Positions 46,344 to 56,224 are shown, numbered from the stretch's first letter. The stretch is DNA of 64,000 nucleotides from Solibacteraceae bacterium (GCA_021324015.1 JAJPJX010000143.1:1-64000), one strand, 5' to 3'. Numbers and translations: made by a program. Notes: generated from the sequence alone by a model not told the origin.

Positions 46344-46514
46344 GAATCGGGATACAGAGCGCCTTCGCCGGTGAACCGGGGAGTCTGATAGCCAGAGCGT
46401 GGAACCTGGGGTGCCGGTGGAGCAGCCGGACCCCTCCATTGTGGACTTTCCCTCCACGCCGCGTCAATACCCTCCAGTCTATTTTAGCGTCGCCGCAGGA
46501 AATTCGGGTAGGCG

Positions 46515-47261
46515 TCAGGCAGCCGTCCAGCCGCCGTCGATCGTCATCACCGAGCCAGTCACGAACTCGGCTTCGGGAGAACACAGGTACAGCACCATGT
46601 GGGCGATCTCTTCCGGCTTCCCCAGCCTGCCGACGGGCTGGCGCAAGTTCAGTTCGGCTCGCACTTTTTCCTTCTCGTGCTTGTGGTACTTTTCCAGGTA
46701 GGCCTCGACGAAGGGGGTGTCCACGGTCCCGGGGCAGATGCAGTTGACACGCAGCTCGCCGGCATACTCCACGGCCAATTGGCGGGTCATGGCCACTACG
46801 GCGCCTTTGGTGGCGCAGTAGGCGAAGCGCTTCTTGATGCCCACCAGGCCGGCAACCGAACCGATGTTGACGATAGAGCCTTTGGATTGTTTGAGCAGCG
46901 GCATGGCCGCCTGGGTCACCAGGAAGCTGCCCTCGACGTTGACGCGGAACAGGCGCTGGAAATCGGCCAGCTCGGTCTGTTCGATCCCTCCCACCAGGCC
47001 GATGCCGGCGTTGTTGACCAGGATGTCCAGCCTAGGAATCTGCAAGAATGCCCGCCGCACCGCGGGTTCATCGGTAATATCGAAAATGAGCACGGAGGCG
47101 CCGGGCAGTTCCCGGGCGAGCGCTTCCGCGCGCGCCTGGTCGATGTCCACAATGATCACGGAAGCCCCGGCCTGGGCCAACACCCGGCTGGTGGCCTCGC
47201 CGATTCCGCTGGCTCCGCCGGTGATCAGCGCAGCGCGTCCATCTAAACGAAAAGGAGTCAT
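46515..47261 (-). CDS. Short-chain dehydrogenase/reductase
   Basis: A 248-residue classical SDR. Seen: NAD(P)-binding T-G-G-A-S-G-I-G, NNAG (LVNNAGIG), the catalytic S (IVNIGSVAG) and Y-x3-K (FAYCATKGA) and the terminal GSVMTIDGGW. Aspartate at the end of the second strand (VDIDQA) favours NAD over NADP. The closest known pattern is sugar/polyol or 3-oxoacyl-type SDRs; the substrate is unknown. An AAAGGAG-type sequence is not clear on this strand, and the start lies four bases from the divergent uracil-DNA glycosylase start. Confidence 0.9.
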   Translation of the reverse strand: MTPFRLDGRAALITGGASGIGEATSRVLAQAGASVIIVDIDQARAEALARELPGASVLIFDITDEPAVRRAFLQIPRLDILVNNAGIGLVGGIEQTELADFQRLFRVNVEGSFLVTQAAMPLLKQSKGSIVNIGSVAGLVGIKKRFAYCATKGAVVAMTRQLAVEYAGELRVNCICPGTVDTPFVEAYLEKYHKHEKEKVRAELNLRQPVGRLGKPEEIAHMVLYLCSPEAEFVTGSVMTIDGGWTAA

Positions 47262-47264
47262 CGG

Positions 47265-47957
47265 TTGAATTGTAGCGCCCTGCACCTTCTGGCTGACGAA
47301 GTGGTGCACTGCCGGCGATGCCCGCGGCTGGTGGAGTACATCGCGGAAGTGGCGCGCGTGAAGCGGAGGGCTTACCGGGAGTGGGAATACTGGGGTAAGC
47401 CGGTGCCGCCTTTCGGCGATCCGCAAGCCCGGCTGCTGGTGGTGGGCTTGGCCCCGGCGGCGCACGGCGGCAATCGCACAGGCCGCATCTTCACCGGCGA
47501 CCGTTCCGGAGACTTCCTGTTCCGCGCGCTTTACCAGACTGGGTTCGCCTCTCAGCCGGAGAGCGTCTCGCGCGACGACGGCATGCAGCTTCGCGGCGCC
47601 TACATCACCGCCGTGGCGCGCTGCGCGCCGCCCGGCAACAAGCCCGCCCCCGAAGAGCTGCGCAACTGCCGCAGCTACCTGGAGAGGGAACTGGATCTGT
47701 TCCCGCTGCGCGTGGTGGTGGCCCTAGGCAAGATCGCCTTCGACGGCTACCTGGGCATTCTGCGCGACCGCGGCGTGATCGCGAGCCGCGCCCCGTTCGT
47801 CTTCGGGCACAACCGCGAGTTCCGCACGGCGCCCGGCCAGCCGGTCCTGATTAGCTCCTACCACCCCAGCCAGCAAAACACGTCCACCGGCAAGCTCACC
47901 GAAAAGATGCTGCTCCAGGTGTTCCGCCGCGCGCGGAGGATCGTAGATCAGGGTTGA
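47265..47957 (+). CDS. Uracil-DNA glycosylase family 5 (UdgB-like)
   Basis: A 230-residue iron-sulfur uracil-DNA glycosylase of the UdgB group. Motif A is GLAPAAHGGNRTGRIFTGD, in the form lacking the usual activating Asp/Asn; motif 2 is SSYHPSQQNT. Cysteines for the [4Fe-4S] cluster are the N-terminal C-R-R-C and two later cysteines (ARCAPP; NCRSY). UdgB removes uracil, hypoxanthine and other deaminated bases. The start is TTG at 47265, almost back-to-back with the SDR start, so the two share a compact divergent promoter region. Convergent to the amidase. Confidence 0.92.
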   Translation: MNCSALHLLADEVVHCRRCPRLVEYIAEVARVKRRAYREWEYWGKPVPPFGDPQARLLVVGLAPAAHGGNRTGRIFTGDRSGDFLFRALYQTGFASQPESVSRDDGMQLRGAYITAVARCAPPGNKPAPEELRNCRSYLERELDLFPLRVVVALGKIAFDGYLGILRDRGVIASRAPFVFGHNREFRTAPGQPVLISSYHPSQQNTSTGKLTEKMLLQVFRRARRIVDQG

Positions 47958-49366
47958 GACTGCGGCCTCGGCTCGAACGGTCCGGGAAAGACGCCGCGGG
48001 CCTGTTCCAGCTTCACGGCCAGCTCCAGCAACAGTTCCTCTTCGTAGGGCCGGCCCACAAGTTGGATGGCCACCGGCAGCCCTTCCGGGGAGAGGCCGAA
48101 GGGAATCACCAGGGCCGGCAGGCCCAGCAGGTTGAAAGGCGTGGCCGGCATCATCGCCTGGAAGAGCCCGATTTCCCGTCCGCCGACGTCGAAGCGGCGC
48201 AGGCGGTGCGGGAAGGCGGTCACGCCGCAGGCGGCCAGCAGCAGCACAGGGTATTGCTCCATCTGGCGCAGTAGGCTGGCGCGCATGCGGTCGCGGGTGG
48301 CCAGATTGAGCAGAAGCTGCGCCGCGGTGGGCTCGGGCTGCTCGAGCGCCTGGTTCAGAAATTCCGTTCCGGTCCAGTGCGCTTCGTTTTCCCGGCCGCC
48401 GATCAACTGGCGGGTCAGCGGCGCGGGCAGTTGGCCGAAGAAAAACCACCACAGGTTGGGCGCGCGTTCCAGGCCCTCGGGCTGGAACTCTTCGGCCGGA
48501 ATGCCGATTTGTTCCAGAGTGCCGGCGGCCCGGCGCACGGTCTCGCGCACGGCCGGCGCCACCGGCACCTGGTAGAACTGCTCGGCCACGCCCACCCGCA
48601 GGCCCTGGAGGTCGGGCGCGCGCAGGGGGACGGGCGCGGAAAAAGGATCCTGGTTGTCGTAACCGGCCAGCGCGGCGAAGAGCAGCCGCAAGTCCTCCGC
48701 CGTGCGCGCCATGGGCCCGGCGACCCCCAGCAATCCTGCGGGGTGGCAAATCAACGGAAAGTGTCCGGCGGCCGAAATGCGGCCGGGCGTGGGCTTGAGC
48801 CCGGCGATGCCGCAAAAGGCGGCGGGAATGCGTACGGAGCCGCCCCCGTCGCTGCCGATGCCGCCGGCCGAACAGAAAGCCGCGATGGCCGCCGCCTCCA
48901 CGCCGCTCGAACCGCCGGGGGTGTATTCCAGGTTCCACGGGTTGTTGGTGCGGCCGGTGAGGTGATTATCGGTTTCGTAGTTGGAAAGAAACTCCGGGCA
49001 GTTGGTTTTGCCCAGGATAATGGCGCCGGCCGCGCGCAGGCGGGCCACGGCGGTGGCGTCCGCGGCGGCGCGGTGATCCAGGCGGAAGCTACTGCCGCAG
49101 AGCGTGGGCAGGCCGGCCATGTCGAAGCTGTCTTTGACAGTCACCGGAACGCCGTGCAGCAGCCCCAGCGGCTCCCCGTGGGTGACCGCCTCCTCGGCGC
49201 ACCGGGCGGCCGCGCGCGCCTCCTCCGCCAGCACCACCACGAACGCGTTGATCTCGGGATTCCGGCTTTCGATCTGGCGCAGATGGGCCTCCACCAGTTC
49301 CACCGGGGAGATGGCGCGCTCGCGCACCAGGGAGGCCATCAGGCAGAGCGAGGAGCGGTAGGGCAT
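47948..49366 (-). CDS. Amidase signature family protein
   Basis: A 472-residue amidase. The Ser-cisSer-Lys triad is visible: V-T-V-K-D-S-F (Lys near residue 75), the Gly/Ser-rich TPGGSSGVEAAA (cis-Ser and nucleophile Ser), and the intervening GSDGGGSVRIPAAFCGIAGLKPT. LGKTNCPEFL is also typical. Family members hydrolyse amides or act as GatA; the absence of gatB/gatC nearby argues for a stand-alone amidase. No signal peptide. ATG 49366 has GAAGGC upstream. Its end overlaps the convergent glycosylase stop by ten bases. Confidence 0.93.
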   Translation of the reverse strand: MPYRSSLCLMASLVRERAISPVELVEAHLRQIESRNPEINAFVVVLAEEARAAARCAEEAVTHGEPLGLLHGVPVTVKDSFDMAGLPTLCGSSFRLDHRAAADATAVARLRAAGAIILGKTNCPEFLSNYETDNHLTGRTNNPWNLEYTPGGSSGVEAAAIAAFCSAGGIGSDGGGSVRIPAAFCGIAGLKPTPGRISAAGHFPLICHPAGLLGVAGPMARTAEDLRLLFAALAGYDNQDPFSAPVPLRAPDLQGLRVGVAEQFYQVPVAPAVRETVRRAAGTLEQIGIPAEEFQPEGLERAPNLWWFFFGQLPAPLTRQLIGGRENEAHWTGTEFLNQALEQPEPTAAQLLLNLATRDRMRASLLRQMEQYPVLLLAACGVTAFPHRLRRFDVGGREIGLFQAMMPATPFNLLGLPALVIPFGLSPEGLPVAIQLVGRPYEEELLLELAVKLEQARGVFPGPFEPRPQSQP

Positions 49367-49401
49367 GCTTGCCTTCAGTGTAACCCTGCCGCAGGCCCGG
49401 C

Positions 49402-51888
49402 CTATTCCCAGCGCAAGGCAGTTAGGGGATCCACGCGCAGTGCCCGGCGCGCCGGAAGCCAACACGCCAGCACGGCCACAAGCGCGAGGAGAGCGGCTAC
49501 TGTCAGGTAGGTCGGCGGGTCCGCCGGGCTGACGCCGATCAACAGACGGGTCATGGCGCGGGTCAGTCCCCAGGCCGCCGCCAGGCCCGCCAGGAGGCCG
49601 GCGATTACCCGCCCGAGCGCCTGCCGTGACACCAGCCTCAGAATGTCGCCCCGCCCGGCGCCCAGCGCCATGCGGATGCCGATCTCCTGTGTGCGCCGGC
49701 TCACGGAGAAGGAAACCACCCCATAGACGCCCATGATGGCCAGCAGCAGGCCGAGCGTTCCCATGGCTGCGGCGAGAGAAGCTCCCAGGCGGAAGAGGAA
49801 CAAGCCCGCCAGCCCGCGCACCACTTGCCGCATCGAGCGCGCGTCCAGAATCGGCAGGTCGGGAGCGAGTTCCCGGATCTTCTCCTCGACCGCGGGAATC
49901 AGCGATTCGGGCGGAACGGAGCTCCGCACCTGCAGGGTTCGCAGGGAACTGGGGTGCTGCGCCAGGGGAACGTAGAAGTACGGCAGCGCTTCGGGGGACA
50001 GGAACAGGTATTGCCCGTCCCGGGCCACGCCTACCACTTCAGTGAGGGGCGCGGAGGAGCTTCGCAGGCGGAAGCGCCGGCCCACGGGATCTTGGCCGGG
50101 CCAGAACCGCCTGGCCATCGTTTGATTCACAATCGCTACCGGCGGCGCGGCCTCGTTATCGGACTCCCGGAACGGACGCCCGCTGAGCAGCGGAACCCGC
50201 ATGGTGGCGAAGTAGGCCGGATCGACGCTGTTGAAGGAGATCGCCGGCGCCTGGTGACCGGCCGGGAGGGACCTGCCTTCCACGTAAACTGCTCCACCGT
50301 GACTGAGATAGGTCAGCGGCACGGTCAGAGCCAGGCTGGCGGACCGGACCCCGGGCAGGGCACGGACCCGCTCCTCCAACTCCCGATAGAATGTCCGGCT
50401 GCGGGTTTCGTCCAGCCCGGCGATGTGGGTATCGAGCATCACGGTCAGCACCTGGTCGGGATCGAACCCCAGATACATGCGCTCGGCGTGGCCGAGGCTG
50501 CGCACGAACAGCCCGGCCACCACCAGCAGCATCAGCGAGCCGGCCACCTGCGCCGCCAGAAGCAGGCCGCGAGGGCCGTGGCGCGCGCCAGGCGGGGAAT
50601 CATAGCGGGCGGCCTTGAGCATCTGGTTCAGGTCCGCCCGGCCAGAGCGAAAGGCGGGCCACACGCCCACGAAGAGGCCGGTAAGGAGAGCGGCGGCTAG
50701 GGAATACGTGAAGACCCGCCAGTCCAGCCGGCAATCCAGGCGGAAGCCGTAACCCGCGGTATTAGTGGTCACCGGATGGAGAAAGGAGCCACCGGCGTCA
50801 AGCACCCACTCCCCGAACAGCACGCCCGCGATGCCGCCCACGAGCGCCAGGAGGAGCCCCTCGGTCAGTAGTTGCCGGATGAGCCGGCCGCGGCCGGCGC
50901 CCAGGGCCGCACGGATAGCCATCTCGCGCTGGCGAGCCAACGCTCGCACCAGCAGCAGATTCGCCACGTTCATGCAGGCCAGCAGGAGCACCAGCCCGGC
51001 CAGCGCCAGAAACAGAATGGCGATGATAGGGACAAAACTGGCCACAAAGGGCGCCGGGCGCGTCAACCACTCCGGGATTACGCGCACCCGCACGCCTTTC
51101 TCGGTGGCCGGATATTGCTCCGCCAGGCGGGCGGCAATCACATCCACGGAACTCTGCGCCTGCCGGAGGCCGACACCGGGCTTCAACCTTCCGAAGGCAT
51201 TCAGTTCCCGGTCCTGGCGATCGGTCCAAAAGGCGCCCGTGGATTCCGGCGAAGCCGCGTTCAGGGACACGTACCCGTCCATATCGATCGAGAACAAGCT
51301 GCCGTGAAATTCCGGCGGCGTCACGCCAATCACGGTAGCCGGGCGGCCATCCACGCGAACCTGCTTGCCCACGACGCCGCGCTCGCCCCCAAATCGCTTT
51401 TGCCAATAGGCGTGGCCCAGGACCACCAGAAGTTCCCCGCGCGCCTGTTCGCCTTCTCCAGGCGCGAGCAGACGGCCGAGCACCGGTTTCACCCCCAGGG
51501 CCGAGAAATAGTTGCCTGTGACCGCGCTATATGCGAACTGGCCGGCCTTGCCGTCGGCGGTGAGCCCGCCCCACGCGATGAGGACATAGGCGAACAGATC
51601 GGAGAAGGTGTCCGCCTGCTTCCGGAAATCCTGTAGGGCGAGATAGGAGAACTTCGGGAAGCTCCGTTCCCCGTATTGCGGCGCCAGGACCATGATTTGT
51701 TCCGGCGCCGGCACCGGCAATGGGCGGAGCAACCAACCATTCAGCACGCTGAAGATGGCCGTATTGGCGCCGACGCCCAAGGCTAGTGTGCCCGCCACCA
51801 GAGCGGCGAGGCCGGGCGATTTGCGGAGCATGCGCAGCCCGTAGCGCACGTCCTGAGCCAGAGTGTCCAGCGCAAGGACGCGAAACAT
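49402..51888 (-). CDS. ADOP-type duplicated ABC permease
   Basis: An 828-residue inner-membrane permease of the acidobacterial duplicated orphan permease type. Two MacB-like periplasmic (PCD) domains alternate with FtsX transmembrane domains: the first FtsX domain (LVLLLACMNVANLLLVRALARQREMAIRAALGAGRGRLIRQLL) and the second (GVVSFSVSRRTQEIGIRMALGAGRGDILRLV). The ABC ATPase is not encoded alongside, which explains 'orphan'. This group probably exports peptides or lipids, or signals mechanically. ATG at 51888 has a GGGGTGG ribosome binding site. Confidence 0.9.
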   Translation of the reverse strand: MFRVLALDTLAQDVRYGLRMLRKSPGLAALVAGTLALGVGANTAIFSVLNGWLLRPLPVPAPEQIMVLAPQYGERSFPKFSYLALQDFRKQADTFSDLFAYVLIAWGGLTADGKAGQFAYSAVTGNYFSALGVKPVLGRLLAPGEGEQARGELLVVLGHAYWQKRFGGERGVVGKQVRVDGRPATVIGVTPPEFHGSLFSIDMDGYVSLNAASPESTGAFWTDRQDRELNAFGRLKPGVGLRQAQSSVDVIAARLAEQYPATEKGVRVRVIPEWLTRPAPFVASFVPIIAILFLALAGLVLLLACMNVANLLLVRALARQREMAIRAALGAGRGRLIRQLLTEGLLLALVGGIAGVLFGEWVLDAGGSFLHPVTTNTAGYGFRLDCRLDWRVFTYSLAAALLTGLFVGVWPAFRSGRADLNQMLKAARYDSPPGARHGPRGLLLAAQVAGSLMLLVVAGLFVRSLGHAERMYLGFDPDQVLTVMLDTHIAGLDETRSRTFYRELEERVRALPGVRSASLALTVPLTYLSHGGAVYVEGRSLPAGHQAPAISFNSVDPAYFATMRVPLLSGRPFRESDNEAAPPVAIVNQTMARRFWPGQDPVGRRFRLRSSSAPLTEVVGVARDGQYLFLSPEALPYFYVPLAQHPSSLRTLQVRSSVPPESLIPAVEEKIRELAPDLPILDARSMRQVVRGLAGLFLFRLGASLAAAMGTLGLLLAIMGVYGVVSFSVSRRTQEIGIRMALGAGRGDILRLVSRQALGRVIAGLLAGLAAAWGLTRAMTRLLIGVSPADPPTYLTVAALLALVAVLACWLPARRALRVDPLTALRWE

Positions 51889-51970
51889 CCACCCCGATCG
51901 TACGCCGGCTCCCCCGGGAAGGCAATGGGAACGGGACGTGCTTCCCCGGAGCGCACGGTAGAATAGCTTT

Positions 51971-53164
51971 GTGCCGACATTGGGCTTTCCCGAAGCGCGC
52001 CAGTGCGTGCTGGAGAAGGTGTGCGCCGCGCGCGGTGTACCGCGCCGCGAGGAGGCGGCACTCACCTGCGCGGCGGGGCGCGTGCTGGCGGAAGATGTCG
52101 CTGCGGACCGCGACTACCCCGCCGTAGCGCGCTCGGTGCGCGACGGCTTTGCCGTACGCTCCGCCGACCTGCCGGGGGAACTGCGCGTCATCGGCGAGGT
52201 GCGCGCCGGCGAACATTTTTCGGCCTCGGTAGGTCCCGGCGAGGCGGTGGAGATCATGACCGGTGCGCCGGTGCCGCGGGGCGCGGACGCGGTGGTGATG
52301 GTGGAGCACGTGCGCCGCGAGGGAGATCGGGTGCGTGTGGACCAGACCGCCGAGCCTGGCCAGTTCATCAACCCGCAGGGCGCGGAAGCGCGCGCCGGAA
52401 CGCGGCTGCTCGCGGCGGGCAAACGCCTGGACTATACAGACATCGCCCTGCTGGCGGCGGCCGGGCGCGCTACGGTTCCGGTATACGCCAGGCCGTGCGT
52501 GGCCGTCCTGGCCACCGGTGACGAGATCGTGCCGGTTACCGAGACGCCGCGCGAGTACCAGATTCGCAATTCCAACGTCTATTCGCTGGCCGCGCAGGTG
52601 GAGCGCGCGGGCGGGACGCCGCGGATTTTGCCTGTCGCCCGGGATGAATTCGACCACACCCGTGAATTGGTGGCACAGGGGCTGGAAGCAGACCTGCTGC
52701 TGCTCTCCGGGGGAGTTTCGGCCGGTAAGTACGACCTGGTGGAGCAGGTGCTGGCGGAGTTCGGGGCGGAGTTCTTCTTCGACCGCGTGCTGATCCAGCC
52801 GGGCCAGCCGCTGGTATTCGGGCGGGCGGCGGGCAAGTTCTTTTTCGGGCTGCCGGGCAATCCCTCTTCCACCATGGTGACCTTCGAGATCTTCGCGCGG
52901 GCGGCGGTGGAACTGCTGGGCGGGCAGGCGGAGGTGAGGCTGCCCATGCCGCTCGCCCAACTCACGCGCGACTTCCGGCACCGCCCCGGGCTGACGCGCT
53001 TCCTGCCGGCCAGCCTGAGCCCGGACGGCGCCGACGTCTCGCCGGTGACCTGGCAGGGCTCCGGCGACGTGCCGGCCCTCACGCGCGCCAACGCTTTTCT
53101 GGTGACGGAGCCGGACCGGGCGGAGTGGAAAGCCGGAGATCTCATCCGCGTGCTGCTGAAATGA
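51971..53164 (+). CDS. moeA: Molybdopterin molybdotransferase MoeA
   Basis: A 397-residue enzyme that inserts molybdate into adenylated molybdopterin. Seen: DYPAVARSVRDGFAVRSAD, MTGAPVPRGADAVVMVEHV, ATGDEIVP, SGGVSAGKYD and FGLPGNPSSTMVTFEIF, the standard MoeA/Gephyrin-E motifs. The start is GTG at 51971; an in-frame upstream start is not evident. First gene of a moeA-moaC-moaB operon with four-base overlaps. It shares a divergent promoter region of about 80 bases with the ADOP permease. Confidence 0.97.
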   Translation: MPTLGFPEARQCVLEKVCAARGVPRREEAALTCAAGRVLAEDVAADRDYPAVARSVRDGFAVRSADLPGELRVIGEVRAGEHFSASVGPGEAVEIMTGAPVPRGADAVVMVEHVRREGDRVRVDQTAEPGQFINPQGAEARAGTRLLAAGKRLDYTDIALLAAAGRATVPVYARPCVAVLATGDEIVPVTETPREYQIRNSNVYSLAAQVERAGGTPRILPVARDEFDHTRELVAQGLEADLLLLSGGVSAGKYDLVEQVLAEFGAEFFFDRVLIQPGQPLVFGRAAGKFFFGLPGNPSSTMVTFEIFARAAVELLGGQAEVRLPMPLAQLTRDFRHRPGLTRFLPASLSPDGADVSPVTWQGSGDVPALTRANAFLVTEPDRAEWKAGDLIRVLLK

Positions 53165-53637
53165 AGAAGCTTTCGCACTTCGACGCGGCCGGAAGCCCGC
53201 GCATGGTGGATGTTTCCGGCAAGGCGGAAACGCGGCGCACGGCCCGCGCGCACGCCTTTGTGCGTATCCGCCCCGCGGTGCTGCGCAAACTGCCGGAGAA
53301 CCCCAAGGGCAACCCCCTGGAGATCGCGCGCATTGCGGGCATCGGCGCGGCGAAGAAAACCGCGGAGTTGATTCCGCTGTGCCATCCGCTGATGCTCTCC
53401 CACGCCGATGTGGAGGTACGAATGGAGGCGCGGGGGGTGCGCATCCTGGCCAGCGCCGCGACCACCGCGCAGACGGGCGTCGAAATGGAGGCCCTCACGG
53501 CCGCCGCGGTGGCGGCGCTGACCGTCTACGACATGACCAAGGCGCTGGACAAGTCCATCGAAATCCAGGACGTGTACCTGCTGGAGAAAACCGGCGGCAA
53601 GAGCGGGGATTTTCGCCGCGCGAAGGGAAAAGCATGA
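53161..53637 (+). CDS. moaC: Cyclic pyranopterin monophosphate synthase MoaC
   Basis: A 158-residue MoaC, which converts 3',8-cyclo-GTP to cyclic pyranopterin monophosphate, the first committed molybdopterin precursor. Motifs: MVDVSGKAETRRTARA, GAAKKTAELIPLCHPL and TGVEMEALTAAAVAALTVYDM, with the catalytic Lys/His/Asp set retained. The ATG overlaps the moeA stop by four bases (ATGA). Confidence 0.98.
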   Translation: MKKLSHFDAAGSPRMVDVSGKAETRRTARAHAFVRIRPAVLRKLPENPKGNPLEIARIAGIGAAKKTAELIPLCHPLMLSHADVEVRMEARGVRILASAATTAQTGVEMEALTAAAVAALTVYDMTKALDKSIEIQDVYLLEKTGGKSGDFRRAKGKA

Positions 53638-54140
53638 CTGCGGCGGTGGTGACCATCAGCGATTCGACGCATGCCGGCACCCGCGAGGACCGCTCCGGCC
53701 CGGCGGTGCGCGAGTACCTGGAGCGGCTTGGCTGGCAGGTGCCGCTACGGGAGGTGCTGCCGGACGATGCCGCGCGGATCAGCGCGCGGCTGGCGGAACT
53801 GGCGGATTCCGGCGCCGTTTCGGCCATCTTTACCACCGGCGGGACGGGCGTGGCGGCGCGGGACGTCACCCCCGAGGCTACGCGCCGGGTGGTGGAGAAA
53901 GAGATCCCCGGATTCGGCGAACTGATGCGGACGCGGGGGCGCGAAGCGACCCCGCTGGCCAGCCTCTCGCGGGCCCTGGCCGGCACGCGCGGCAGGGTGC
54001 TGATCGTCAACCTGCCGGGCTCGCCTAAGGGCGCGGTGGAGTCCTTGAGTGCTATCGTGGAATTGGTACCACACGTGCTGGACTTGTTAGGTGGGAACAC
54101 CGAACACCCGCCGGTCCCGGAACGTAGTCGAAACCTCTAA
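53634..54140 (+). CDS. moaB: Molybdopterin adenylyltransferase, MogA/MoaB type
   Basis: A 168-residue member of the MogA/MoaB family, which adenylates molybdopterin before molybdate insertion. Motifs: AVVTISDSTHAGTREDRSG, IFTTGGTGVAARDVTPEAT and NLPGSPKGAVESL. It overlaps moaC by four bases. The MoaB assignment over MogA is tentative. The operon here lacks moaA, moaE and moaD, which must lie elsewhere. Confidence 0.93.
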   Translation: MTAAVVTISDSTHAGTREDRSGPAVREYLERLGWQVPLREVLPDDAARISARLAELADSGAVSAIFTTGGTGVAARDVTPEATRRVVEKEIPGFGELMRTRGREATPLASLSRALAGTRGRVLIVNLPGSPKGAVESLSAIVELVPHVLDLLGGNTEHPPVPERSRNL

Positions 54141-54153
54141 CGTCAGGAGTGGC

Positions 54154-55245
54154 ATGGGCCTCTTTCGATTTTTTCTCACGGGTTTGGTTTGCCTGGCCGC
54201 CGTGGCCCAGCAGCCCTCGCAACCGCCTCAGCAGCCGCCGCAGCCCACCGACACCACCCCCTCGTTTCGGACCTCCGTGCAGGTGGTGGTGGCGCCGGTG
54301 ACGGTGCTGGACCGCGATGGCGGTTACGTCAACGGGCTGGGGCCTGAAGTCTTTCATCTGTACGACAACGACAAAGAGCAGAATATCAAAGTGGACGTGG
54401 CCTACCAGCCCATCTCCCTGGTGGTGGCGATTCAATGCAGCGACCGCATGGAGCCGGTGCTGCCGCAGATCTACAAGGTCGGCTCCCTGATTCAGCCGCT
54501 GATGGTGGGCGACCAGGGCGAGGTGGCGGTCATCGCATTCGACAGCCGCATCCGGGTGATGCAGGATTTCACCTCCGACCAGAACCTGGTGGCCGCGAAA
54601 ATCAAGGAGATCCACGCCGGATCGAGCAGCCACCGCATGAACGACGCGGTGATGACCGCGGCGCGCATGCTGCGCACGCGGCCGGCCAACCGCCGGCGGA
54701 TCCTGCTGCTGATCAGCGAGACGCGCGACGGCGCAAGTGAAGGCCGCGTGAAGGACACCATGCTGGCGCTGGAACTGGCGAATGTGAATGTCTATGCGGT
54801 GGACGTCTCGCGCGTGGTGACCACGGTAATGGGCCGCGGGCAGCCGCCGCGCCCGGACAACCGGCCGCCGGCCGCGCATCCCCTGCCTTCAGGTGTTCCG
54901 GCCACACCGACCACGGTGATGCAGACCTACGGCACCGAAGGCGGACGGGCGGAGTTCGTGCCGCTGCTGGTGGAAATCTTCAAGGACGTAAAGGCCATCT
55001 TCGTAGACAACCCGGTGGAAGTGTACACCAAGGGCACCGGCGGCGCCGAGTATGGGTTCGTGAAGGAGAGGGCGCTGGAGCGCGCCATCGGCGAGATCGG
55101 CGACGAACTCCACAGCCAGTACATGATCAGCTACACTCCTTCGAACCGCGAAGAAGGCGGCTGGCACGAAATCGAGGTGAACGTAGAAGGCCGCCGGGAC
55201 GTGAAGATCCGCACCCGGCCGGGCTACTGGGTGGCCTCGCAATAA
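54154..55245 (+). CDS. Exported VWFA-related domain protein (acidobacterial type)
   Basis: A 363-residue exported protein (signal peptide ending CLAAVAQQ, then a Pro/Gln-rich linker). It matches the acidobacterial VWFA-related family: FRTSVQVVVAPVTVLDRDGGYVNGL, a von Willebrand A-like domain with a modified MIDAS (ISLVVAIQCSDRM) and the C-terminal YMISYTPSNREEGGWHEIEVNV. Such proteins probably bind surfaces or partners; no enzymatic function is known. GTCAGGAGTGGC precedes the ATG, 13 bases after the moaB stop, so it may belong to the same transcript. Confidence 0.88.
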   Translation: MGLFRFFLTGLVCLAAVAQQPSQPPQQPPQPTDTTPSFRTSVQVVVAPVTVLDRDGGYVNGLGPEVFHLYDNDKEQNIKVDVAYQPISLVVAIQCSDRMEPVLPQIYKVGSLIQPLMVGDQGEVAVIAFDSRIRVMQDFTSDQNLVAAKIKEIHAGSSSHRMNDAVMTAARMLRTRPANRRRILLLISETRDGASEGRVKDTMLALELANVNVYAVDVSRVVTTVMGRGQPPRPDNRPPAAHPLPSGVPATPTTVMQTYGTEGGRAEFVPLLVEIFKDVKAIFVDNPVEVYTKGTGGAEYGFVKERALERAIGEIGDELHSQYMISYTPSNREEGGWHEIEVNVEGRRDVKIRTRPGYWVASQ

Positions 55246-55252
55246 GGCCGGG

Positions 55253-56092
55253 CTACCAGGCGAGCACCGGCGGGAAATACTCGGCGATGAGTTCCTGGTA
55301 GAAAGGCTTCAGTGTTTCCACATCCGGACGTTCGGCGCTTTTCGAGTAGAGATCGTAAGGGCTAAACCTGCGCACCCATTCGAACATCCGCTTATCCCGT
55401 TCGTTCATGAGGTACTCGTAAGCGCCCTCGTGGTGGCACGGATAGAACGAGTGGTAGCGGATCATGTAGAGCCCTTCCTCCGGCAGATAGCTTTTCACGA
55501 CGTGATACAGATATTCGTCGTGGCCCCAGGAGAGATGCACGCGGTCCAGGCCGCAGCCTTCGGAGTAGACGCCCAGCCGCGTTTGATATTCGGGCACGCG
55601 CGCGTCCGGATTTTGGGCGAAGAACTCCGGGTACACGATCCGGTCTGACCAGGCGCAGCCCACCGGGAAGGTATCGCCGACCACGGCCCACTGCGGCTCG
55701 CCGAACAGGCAGAGGATCTTGCCCAGGTCGTGAACCAGGCCGGTGAGGATGAACCAGCGCGGGCCGCCATCGCGGCGGATGGCTTCGGCGGTCTGGAGGA
55801 GGTGCTCGATCTGGGAGAGGTCCGTATCCGGATCGCTGTCGTCCACCAGGGTATTCAGGAACTCCATGGCTTCCCAGACGCCCATGCGGCGCTTTCCAAG
55901 AGACAGATATTCGCGCTTCTTTTGCTGGACGAAGGAGTAAGTCTGATGCGTGTGGTTCAGGCGATAGAACTCGCGCACGACACCGGGGGAGTCGTCGGTG
56001 TGCTGCCGGAACTCCTCCGGCTTGCGTTCGCGGTCGTAGCGCGACTGGACGAAATCATCCCACTGGTCCAGGCTGCTCAGCGGACCTTGCAT
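55253..56092 (-). CDS. Inositol oxygenase (MIOX family)
   Basis: A 279-residue protein of the myo-inositol oxygenase family, a mixed-valent di-iron enzyme that converts myo-inositol to D-glucuronate. The HD-domain-like iron-ligand set is visible in order: [21 protein letters not shown], the H-D pair of [31 protein letters not shown] and [25 protein letters not shown] is a near-invariant MIOX block. Length fits the family (about 285 residues). An AAAGGAGGG ribosome binding site supports ATG 56092. Convergent with the VWFA gene, seven bases apart. Confidence 0.92.
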   Translation of the reverse strand: MQGPLSSLDQWDDFVQSRYDRERKPEEFRQHTDDSPGVVREFYRLNHTHQTYSFVQQKKREYLSLGKRRMGVWEAMEFLNTLVDDSDPDTDLSQIEHLLQTAEAIRRDGGPRWFILTGLVHDLGKILCLFGEPQWAVVGDTFPVGCAWSDRIVYPEFFAQNPDARVPEYQTRLGVYSEGCGLDRVHLSWGHDEYLYHVVKSYLPEEGLYMIRYHSFYPCHHEGAYEYLMNERDKRMFEWVRRFSPYDLYSKSAERPDVETLKPFYQELIAEYFPPVLAW

Positions 56093-56224
56093 CCGGCGCC
56101 CTCCTTTCCTTGCTCTCAATCTAGCATGGGCGCGTCAGCAAGCAGCCGATTTTGCCATGTTGGAGCTCTCGTTACTGTGATTCAGGCGACTTTTCTACTG
56201 TCCTTGCCGTATGGAAATCCGCTG

